DNA of 25,396 nucleotides from Candidatus Moraniibacteriota bacterium. Its GTDB lineage: Bacteria; Patescibacteriota; Minisyncoccia; Moranbacterales; UBA2206. A program made the position numbers and the translations under genes. Under the pieces are notes generated by a model. That model saw nothing but the letters and a program-made list of their open reading frames with translations. It was not told the origin of the DNA and did no database searches. Positions 20,865 through 25,396 of this stretch are shown in pieces. The stretch is from NCBI GenBank assembly GCA_026396205.1, contig JAPLXF010000040.1, forward strand, positions 1 through 25,396, read 5' to 3'. Every line of letters begins with the position of its first letter. Positions within the stretch are counted from its first letter, which is position 1.

Positions 20865-20893
20865 ATGATACCTGCTTGTGCCGGCGGGGTCAA
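20865..20893 (-). promoter_or_regulatory. Promoter of the LCP gene
   Basis: On the minus strand: TTGACC (20888-20893), 17-base spacer, TATCAT (20865-20870). The RNA would start near 20858, three bases before the ATG at 20855; a leaderless or nearly leaderless message. Confidence 0.65.
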
Positions 20894-20923
20894 ATTTAGG
20901 CTTAAATAAAAGCTCAAAAGCTC

Positions 20924-20952
20924 TTGCCAAGCGCTTAAAATTCTGATAATAT
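20924..20952 (+). promoter_or_regulatory. Promoter of lepB
   Basis: TTGCCA (20924-20929), 17-base spacer, TAATAT (20947-20952) with an upstream TGA (extended -10). Start near 20959, 15 bases before the ATG. It diverges from the LCP promoter, with about 31 bases between the two -35 boxes. Confidence 0.6.
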
Positions 20953-20973
20953 AGAGAAAATATAAACATTTTT

Positions 20974-21612
20974 ATGGCCAAATTCAACCGGCACGAACCC
21001 CACCGGGAAAAAAGCAGCGACGATCTTTATTTCAGCGTCGGCGGTTTTGTTTTTGAGGTGGTTAAGATATTTTTACTGGCCTTTATCGTGATTGTTCCCA
21101 TCCGGATGTTTCTTTTTCAGCCTTTTTTTGTGCAGGGAGCGTCGATGGAACCTAATTTTGAAGACAATCAATATCTCATCATCAGCGAATTCGGCTACAA
21201 AACCGTTCCCATTGGAATTGGCAGCGTCAATTTTTCGACAGTAAAATCATTCAGAAATATCAACCGCGAAACAGTAATTGTGTTCCACTATCCGCTGGAC
21301 CGGAAAAAGTTTTTTATCAAAAGAATTATCGGCTTGCCGGGAGAAAAAGTGGAAGTGCGAAACGGCGCGGTGAAAATATATAATTCCGATAATCCGGAAG
21401 GCCAAGTTTTGGACGAAAGCGGCTATCTTTCTTCCAATCTAAAAACTATGGGCGATTTGGTGATTTCACTTAAGGATGATGAATATTTCGTAATGGGGGA
21501 CAATCGTCGATTCAGTTCCGATTCGCGCTCTTGGGGGCCGATTAAAAAATCGGATATTGTCGGAGTAACGCTGTTGCGGGCTTGGCCGCTCAACCAATTG
21601 GCAATTTTTTAA
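20974..21612 (+). CDS. lepB: Signal peptidase I
   Basis: Membrane serine protease that removes signal peptides from exported proteins. 212 residues. A charged cytoplasmic N-terminus (1-24) is followed by one membrane segment (about 25-50); the catalytic Ser57 is in QGASMEP, Lys116 in FFIKRIIGLPGE, and the conserved GDNRRFSSDSR begins at 175. All three motifs that define the family are intact. It is divergent from the LCP gene and is followed 22 bases later by hisS, which may share its transcript. It would process, for example, the secreted surface protein at the left edge of the window. Confidence 0.95.
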   Translation: MAKFNRHEPHREKSSDDLYFSVGGFVFEVVKIFLLAFIVIVPIRMFLFQPFFVQGASMEPNFEDNQYLIISEFGYKTVPIGIGSVNFSTVKSFRNINRETVIVFHYPLDRKKFFIKRIIGLPGEKVEVRNGAVKIYNSDNPEGQVLDESGYLSSNLKTMGDLVISLKDDEYFVMGDNRRFSSDSRSWGPIKKSDIVGVTLLRAWPLNQLAIF

Positions 21613-21634
21613 TTTTATGTTAACCTAAGGCATT

Positions 21635-23044
21635 ATGGCAAAGAACAAGGCTAGGACCAAAAAATCCAAAAAGAAGCTTTTGAAGCGTCCAAGAAAAATT
21701 TCCAAATCCAAGGAGGTGTTCCAAGAACAGGAACATTTTATTCTGCAGCCGCCCAGAGGCATGAAAGATATCCTGCCGGAAGAGCAGTTGTATTGGGATC
21801 AGGTGAGGAAAGTATCCGAAAGGCTGGCCCGCGATTTTGGATTTTCCCGGATTGACACGCCCCTGATTGAATTTGCCAATCTTTTCGTGCGCAGTGTCGG
21901 CGAAGGCACAGATATTGTGGATAAAGAAATGTATACCTTTCTGACTCGGGGTGGAGACAGAGTGGCTCTGCGTCCGGAACTGACAGCTGGCATCTGCCGC
22001 TCCTACATCCAGCACGGCATGCAGGTGTTGCCCAAGCCGGTCAAGCTTTTTTCCATCGGTCCAGTTTACCGTTATGACCGGCCGCAGGAAGGCCGCTACC
22101 GCGAACACTATCAGATTAATTTCGATTCTTTTGGCGAGCAGGATGCGATTCTAGACGCGCAAATGATTCAAATTGCTTCCCGGGTCATCCAAGGATTGGG
22201 AATTAAATCCTTGCAGGTGCAGGTGAATTCCATTGGCTGTTCGGTTTGCCGCAAGGAATACAAAGAACTCCTGGTCAATTATCTGGAATCCAAACGGCTT
22301 AAATTGTGCCAAGACTGTAAAGTCAGGCTGGAAAAAAATCCGCTCCGTATTCTGGATTGCAAAGAGGATAAATGCTTCCAAGTAGCAGCCAGTGCTCCGC
22401 AATCCATCGATCACTTGTGCGAGGAATGCCGAATTCACTTCAAAAATCTTTTGGAATATCTGGACGAATTAGATCTGCCTTATGTTATCAATCCCCAGCT
22501 GGTGCGAGGATTGGATTATTATACCAAAACTGTTTTTGAAATCTGGTCGGGAGAGGAAGACGGCCGGAAACAATCGTTGGGCGGAGGCGGAAGATACGAC
22601 AATCTGATTAAACTTTTGGGAGGCGAACCGACACCGGCAGTCGGCTTCGGATTAGGCATAGAAAGATTGATTATTGAAATGAAAAGGGTGCAGGCGCGCC
22701 CCTATCGGTCGCCACGGCCAAGAGTTTTTCTGGCGCAACTGGGAGATTTAGCCAAAAAGAAAAGCCTTAAGCTTTTTTCTGAATTGGAAAAGAATGGAAT
22801 TTTTACGGCGGAAAGTTTTGGCCGAGGTAGTCTCAAATCCCAGCTGCGAGTGGCGGACCGTTTGGGAGTGGAAATTACTCTGATTCTGGGTCAGAAAGAA
22901 GCTTTGGATCAAACGGTGATTGTTAAAAATATGGCCAGCGGCGTTCAGGAAATTGTCAGCGCGGATAAGTTGGTGGATATCATTAAGAAAAAACTCAAGG
23001 CTGACAACGTGGTGGTTTATCATGAAGATTCAGTTAACACATAA
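21635..23044 (+). CDS. hisS: Histidine-tRNA ligase with basic N-terminal extension
   Basis: Class II aminoacyl-tRNA synthetase charging tRNA-His. 469 residues. The usual start region (PPRGMKDILPEE) only begins at residue 39; the first 26 residues contain 14 Lys/Arg and may be an RNA-binding tail. Motif 2 is in SIGPVYRYDRPQEGRYREHYQ, the histidine-specific box is LVRGLDYYTKTVFE, motif 3 is VGFGLGIERL, and an anticodon-binding domain ends the protein. A middle segment has many Cys (GCSVCRKEY, LCQDCK, LDCKEDKC, LCEECR), probably a zinc-like site of the long HisRS type. The TAA stop lies within a heptad array. The translation start could be later than 21635; no Shine-Dalgarno sequence decides it. 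Confidence 0.94.
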   Translation: MAKNKARTKKSKKKLLKRPRKISKSKEVFQEQEHFILQPPRGMKDILPEEQLYWDQVRKVSERLARDFGFSRIDTPLIEFANLFVRSVGEGTDIVDKEMYTFLTRGGDRVALRPELTAGICRSYIQHGMQVLPKPVKLFSIGPVYRYDRPQEGRYREHYQINFDSFGEQDAILDAQMIQIASRVIQGLGIKSLQVQVNSIGCSVCRKEYKELLVNYLESKRLKLCQDCKVRLEKNPLRILDCKEDKCFQVAASAPQSIDHLCEECRIHFKNLLEYLDELDLPYVINPQLVRGLDYYTKTVFEIWSGEEDGRKQSLGGGGRYDNLIKLLGGEPTPAVGFGLGIERLIIEMKRVQARPYRSPRPRVFLAQLGDLAKKKSLKLFSELEKNGIFTAESFGRGSLKSQLRVADRLGVEITLILGQKEALDQTVIVKNMASGVQEIVSADKLVDIIKKKLKADNVVVYHEDSVNT

Positions 23045-23139
23045 CACGTAACATAGAACACATAGCACATAACATAGAACACATAATGATATAAAATACT
23101 TTTTTATGTTCTATGCTCCATGTTCCATATTCTATGATT
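23034..23139. repeat. Two opposed heptad arrays between hisS and rpsU
   Basis: Forward array, 23034-23089: TTAACAC, ATAACAC, GTAACAT, AGAACAC, ATAGCAC, ATAACAT, AGAACAC, ATAATGA. Reverse-complement array, 23105-23139: TATGTTC, TATGCTC, CATGTTC, CATATTC, TATGATT. CATAGAACA of the first can pair with TGTTCTATG of the second, giving a hairpin just before rpsU. The hisS TAA is part of the first array. Confidence 0.85.
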
Positions 23140-23141
23140 TA

Positions 23142-23150
23142 GAGGGGAGG
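23142..23150 (+). promoter_or_regulatory. Ribosome binding site of rpsU
   Basis: GAGGGGAGG lies 6 bases before the ATG at 23157. It fixes the start of S21 and rules out the longer frame from 23106, which runs through the heptad array. It is one of the few strong Shine-Dalgarno sequences in the window. Confidence 0.85.
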
Positions 23151-23156
23151 TTTCTA

Positions 23157-23411
23157 ATGATTGAAGTCAAAAAAAAAGACCGAGAAACATCCGAGAGTTT
23201 AATCCGGCGTTTTAACCGCAGAGTTCAGCAAAGCGGCGTTTTAATTCAGGCTCGGCGGTCGCGTTTCCGGACGGAAGAAAAAAGCCGGCGGGAAATGCGC
23301 GAAGGTGCCATGTATCGCGCCAAAGTTAAAAAAGTAGTGGACCATCTGAAAAAAATGGGCAAATTCGACGAAGAAAATTTCAAGAATATTAAGAAAAAAC
23401 TTGTTAAATGA
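23157..23411 (+). CDS. rpsU: 30S ribosomal protein S21
   Basis: 84 residues, basic, beginning MIEVKKKDRETSESLIRRFN as in the S21 family, followed by RRVQQSGVLIQARRSRFRTE and a Lys/Arg-rich helical tail. S21 sits on the 30S platform near the anti-Shine-Dalgarno end of 16S rRNA and helps initiation. A strong ribosome site at 23142-23150 sets the start. It is followed by yqeY after 75 bases, the usual rpsU-yqeY neighbourhood of many bacteria. Confidence 0.95.
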   Translation: MIEVKKKDRETSESLIRRFNRRVQQSGVLIQARRSRFRTEEKSRREMREGAMYRAKVKKVVDHLKKMGKFDEENFKNIKKKLVK

Positions 23412-23452
23412 TGCGAATTATGATGTGAATTAAATCCAAATTTGATTCGAAT

Positions 23453-23468
23453 ATAATTCGGGTATAAT
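23453..23468 (+). promoter_or_regulatory. Possible promoter of yqeY
   Basis: Two TATAAT boxes, 23453-23458 and 23463-23468, in a 75-base gap. Neither has a good -35 at the ideal distance (TTAAAT at 23431 is 16 bases before the first). The surrounding GAAT/ATTCG pattern may be another degenerate short repeat. Confidence 0.35.
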
Positions 23469-23486
23469 TTGGATAAAAATTAGGAT

Positions 23487-23939
23487 ATGAATTTAAAGCA
23501 AAAGATATTTGATGATATGAAATCAGCCATGAAGGCCGGTGATGTTTTGAAGCGCGAAACTTTGCGGATGCTGGACGCCATGATTAAAAATACCGAAATT
23601 GAAAAAATGAAAAAAGAGGAAGGTTTGAATGATGAAGAAGTGCAAACAGTCATAGCCCGAGCCATCAAACAAAGGAAAGACAGCGTGGAGCAGTATGCAA
23701 AAGGCGGCCGTCCGGAATTAGCCGATAAAGAAAAAAAAGAAATAACTATTTTATCCGGCTATTTGCCTGAACAAATGAGCGAGAATAAAGTCCGGGAAAT
23801 TGTCAAAGAAACTATTAGCCAACTGGGTGCGACTTCCAAAGCCGAAATCGGCAAAGTTATGGGACCGATTATGGGCCAGCTCAAAGGCCAAGCTGACGGC
23901 AATCTGGTCAGAAAGATAGTTGAGGAAGAATTAGAATAA
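23487..23939 (+). CDS. yqeY: GatB/YqeY domain protein
   Basis: 150 residues, the full length of stand-alone YqeY. All-helical, with the family stretches LKQKIFDDMKSAMKAGD, ETLRMLDAMIKN, VIARAIKQRKDSVEQYAKGG and ILSGYLPEQMSE, ending GPIMGQLKGQADGNLVRKIV. The fold is shared with the tail of the GatB amidotransferase subunit that binds tRNA; the job of stand-alone YqeY is not settled. It follows rpsU, so a translation-linked role is plausible. Confidence 0.93.
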   Translation: MNLKQKIFDDMKSAMKAGDVLKRETLRMLDAMIKNTEIEKMKKEEGLNDEEVQTVIARAIKQRKDSVEQYAKGGRPELADKEKKEITILSGYLPEQMSENKVREIVKETISQLGATSKAEIGKVMGPIMGQLKGQADGNLVRKIVEEELE

Positions 23940-24012
23940 AAAATTCTTACTGTTTTTTGTTTAAAGCCTATTTTTGGCGTAAAATCGGATTGGGTTGAAG
24001 AAAATAAAATTT

Positions 24013-24045
24013 ACCCCGTAGTCAGTCCTGCTGTACTACTGGGGT
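24013..24045. other. Stem-loop with adjoining DnaA-box-like 9-mer
   Basis: ACCCCGTAGT (24013-24022) pairs with ACTACTGGGGT (24035-24045), with one bulged base and a 12-base loop. The perfect DnaA-box-type TTATCCACA (24045-24053) overlaps its last base. There is no T run, so it is a weak terminator at best for yqeY. The rest of the 177-base gap holds only the dinD promoter. Confidence 0.6.
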
Positions 24046-24062
24046 TATCCACAGGCAAACTA

Positions 24063-24098
24063 TTGCCAAATTTCACAATAGTGATATAATATCACTAT
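24063..24098 (+). promoter_or_regulatory. dinD promoter with operator over the -10 box
   Basis: TTGCCA (24063-24068), 16-base spacer, TATAAT (24085-24090). A perfect inverted repeat, ATAGTGATA-TAA-TATCACTAT (24078-24098), is centred on the -10 box, so a bound dimer would block the polymerase. It is not an E. coli-type LexA box (CTG-N10-CAG). The leader is about 20 bases with AAGG before the ATG. Confidence 0.75.
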
Positions 24099-24116
24099 AA
24101 GGTATAAGCTGAAAAT

Positions 24117-24944
24117 ATGCCAAAAGAAATTATTATCAGTTCGCTCAACAAAGATTTTGAAAGTATTAAAAAGGTTGATGAAAATAGCGTTGAATATTGG
24201 GAAGCTCGGGAGCTTATGCCTGTTTTGGGTTATCTGAAATGGGAAAATGCGGAAGAAGTCATCGGCAGGGCAGCCAGAGCCTGCCTTAATAGCGGCCAGG
24301 CTGTGGATAACCATTTTCACCATATCAGGAAAATGGTTGAAATCGGTTCAAATACAGTGCGGGAAGTCAGGGATTGGAAGCTAGATCGCTACGCGTGTTA
24401 TCTTATTGCGCAAAACGGCGATCCCAAAAAAACGGAAATTGCTGTCGCGCAAACATATTTTGCGATTCAAACCAGAAGGCAAGAAGTTTTTGAACGGCTA
24501 ACGGAAGCGGACAAGAGGCTTTTTGTCAGAGGGCAAGTGTCAGAGCATAATAAAAAACTTTTTAAAACCGCTAAAAGAGCAGGCGTAACCAGCTTCGGAA
24601 TGTTTAATGATTTTGGGTATAAGGGCTTATATGGAATGTCGCTGACTGAAATTGAGAATAAAAAGGGAATAAAGAAGGGAGAATTATTGGACAGGTCCGG
24701 CGCTACGGAGCTGGCGGCTAATCTTTTTCGCATAACGCAAACTGACGATAAATTGAAAAAAGACAATATTAAGGGAAGTTACAACGCAACGCAGACGCAC
24801 TTTATGGTTGGAGGAAAAGTCAGGCAGACAATTAAAGATATCGGCGGAACGATGCCGGAAGATTTGCCAGCAGAAAGGCATATCAAAGAATTGAAAAGTG
24901 AAAAGAAAAAACTCTTGAAAAAATCTAAAAAAGTGCTAAAATAA
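24117..24944 (+). CDS. dinD: DinD-like protein with BRO-N-type domain
   Basis: 275 residues. The N-terminal 110 residues resemble a BRO-N/antirepressor DNA-binding domain: VEYWEARELMPVLGYLKWEN, then NHFHHIRKMVEIGSN and VRDWKLDRYACYLIAQNGDP. The middle part (EADKRLFVRGQVSEHNKKL, MFNDFGYKGLYGM) and GRSGATEL-like DRSGATELAANLFR match DNA-damage-inducible protein D. The C-terminus is Lys-rich. In E. coli dinD is SOS-induced and its product is reported to disassemble RecA filaments; function here is inferred. The promoter carries a palindrome over the -10 box, possibly autoregulatory. It is followed after 33 bases by a DNA methyltransferase gene, a grouping typical of accessory regions. Confidence 0.85.
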   Translation: MPKEIIISSLNKDFESIKKVDENSVEYWEARELMPVLGYLKWENAEEVIGRAARACLNSGQAVDNHFHHIRKMVEIGSNTVREVRDWKLDRYACYLIAQNGDPKKTEIAVAQTYFAIQTRRQEVFERLTEADKRLFVRGQVSEHNKKLFKTAKRAGVTSFGMFNDFGYKGLYGMSLTEIENKKGIKKGELLDRSGATELAANLFRITQTDDKLKKDNIKGSYNATQTHFMVGGKVRQTIKDIGGTMPEDLPAERHIKELKSEKKKLLKKSKKVLK

Positions 24945-24977
24945 AGGAAAATTAACCAATTTAGAAATTTTATAAGA

Positions 24978-25396
24978 ATGAAAAATAGAACTCTATATTT
25001 CGGCGATAATTTGGAAATTCTTCGTAAGAAAATTACGGACGAGAGTTTTGATTTGATTTATCTTGATCCGCCTTTCAATTCCAATCGCAATTATAATGTG
25101 CTTTTTAAAGAAGGCTTGCAGGACAGTCCGGCGCAAGTCCATGCTTTTGAAGATTCATGGCACTGGAACGATGATTCTAAACACGCTTTTGATTATCTGG
25201 TTACAAAAACCAATCAGGATATCTCTAATTTAATGCAAGCTTTGGAAAAAATGGTAGGGCATACAGATATGCTGGCATATCTGACTATGATGGCTGTGCG
25301 ATTAATTGAATTGCATCGTGTTCTCAAAAAGACCGGAAGTCTATATTTGCACTGCGACCCCACAGCCAGCCATTATTTAAAAATTGTTCTGGATGT
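24978..25396 (+). CDS. Site-specific DNA methyltransferase, 3' end outside window
   Basis: 139 residues are visible from the ATG at 24978 and the frame is still open at the window end. It begins RTLYFGDNLEIL, then FDLIYLDPPFNSN with the catalytic DPPF motif IV at 30-33, and later LHRVLKKTGSLYLHCDPTAS. With the catalytic motif near the N-terminus and the SAM-binding FxGxG expected near the C-terminus, this is the beta order seen in N6-adenine and N4-cytosine methyltransferases, including Mod subunits of type III systems. A partner nuclease would be expected just to the right. Start choice is by frame and motif; the Shine-Dalgarno is weak. Confidence 0.88.
   Translation, partial: MKNRTLYFGDNLEILRKKITDESFDLIYLDPPFNSNRNYNVLFKEGLQDSPAQVHAFEDSWHWNDDSKHAFDYLVTKTNQDISNLMQALEKMVGHTDMLAYLTMMAVRLIELHRVLKKTGSLYLHCDPTASHYLKIVLD

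Noticed and set aside
20856..20987. Longer N-terminus for the LCP protein
   Set aside because: It would overlap lepB and pass through both divergent promoters; the promoter position favours the ATG at 20855.
24045..24053. Perfect DnaA box TTATCCACA, possibly an origin
   Set aside because: Only this copy lies in a non-coding region; another (15052-15060) is inside topA codons. No cluster, no dnaA, no A/T-rich unwinding element next to it.
24078..24098. LexA/SOS box for dinD
   Set aside because: The palindrome has AGTGATA arms and lacks the CTG-N10-CAG or GAAC-N4-GTTC pattern of known LexA boxes.

Overview
The window looks like a piece of a small-genome bacterium of the Candidate Phyla Radiation (Patescibacteria, Parcubacteria-like). 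This is inferred from the mix of short housekeeping genes packed tightly together, a truncated Rel protein, a bacterial Elp3, an LCP-family protein with a LytR C-terminal domain, a HisS of an unusual Cys-rich type and a large Ig-like surface protein with a Tyr/Lys-rich tail; no database search was possible. TAA, TAG and TGA all end intact genes here, so the standard bacterial code applies, not the UGA-glycine code of Gracilibacteria/SR1.

Layout. 1-3.0 kb: end of a large secreted SGNH-hydrolase/Ig-like protein, then a PaaX/Cas2-like regulator gene bracketed by two near-identical hairpins. 3.0-8.6 kb: RNA modification and envelope/folate genes. rlmN converges on an elp3-Nudix pair; divergent from elp3 runs an operon of a Trm9-like tRNA methyltransferase, uppP and folD. 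The Nudix gene carries an in-frame amber codon. 8.6-10.7 kb: a membrane protein of unknown function bracketed by two similar terminators, a 48-residue gene with a ribbon-helix-helix-like pattern, and an argC broken by a 7-G homopolymer frameshift. 10.7-11.0 kb: one complete tRNA-Leu(CAA) that appears nested inside pieces of a second tRNA-Leu. 11.0-17.7 kb: parA-parB, converging with rel, topA and dprA on the minus strand. 17.7-18.4 kb: a structured region with four copies of a GCACTAACTTT core in two inverted pairs, a strong promoter, a hairpin with a CCUCC loop and a small unknown ORF. 18.4-23.9 kb: pth, an LCP (LytR-CpsA-Psr) gene, lepB, hisS, rpsU and yqeY. 24.0 kb to the end: accessory-looking genes, dinD and the start of a DNA methyltransferase.

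The most striking signal is not a gene. The window is peppered with short repeats that sit inside essential reading frames without breaking them. Two classes stand out. First, degenerate 7-bp tandem arrays: the unit sequence changes but the period stays 7. They lie inside rlmN, elp3 and uppP, and between dprA/topA and hisS/rpsU, where they even supply the dprA and hisS stop codons and the topA start codon. Second, palindromic elements inserted in frame in folD (two), pth (one) and the Trm9-like gene (one). In folD, deleting 30 bp exactly restores the family DVDGF-HP motif. This resembles Rickettsia palindromic elements and cyanobacterial heptanucleotide repeats in behaviour; relationship to either is untested.

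Several genes (parA, the LCP gene, dprA) have good promoters placed so that the transcript would begin at or within a few bases of the start codon, suggesting leaderless translation.
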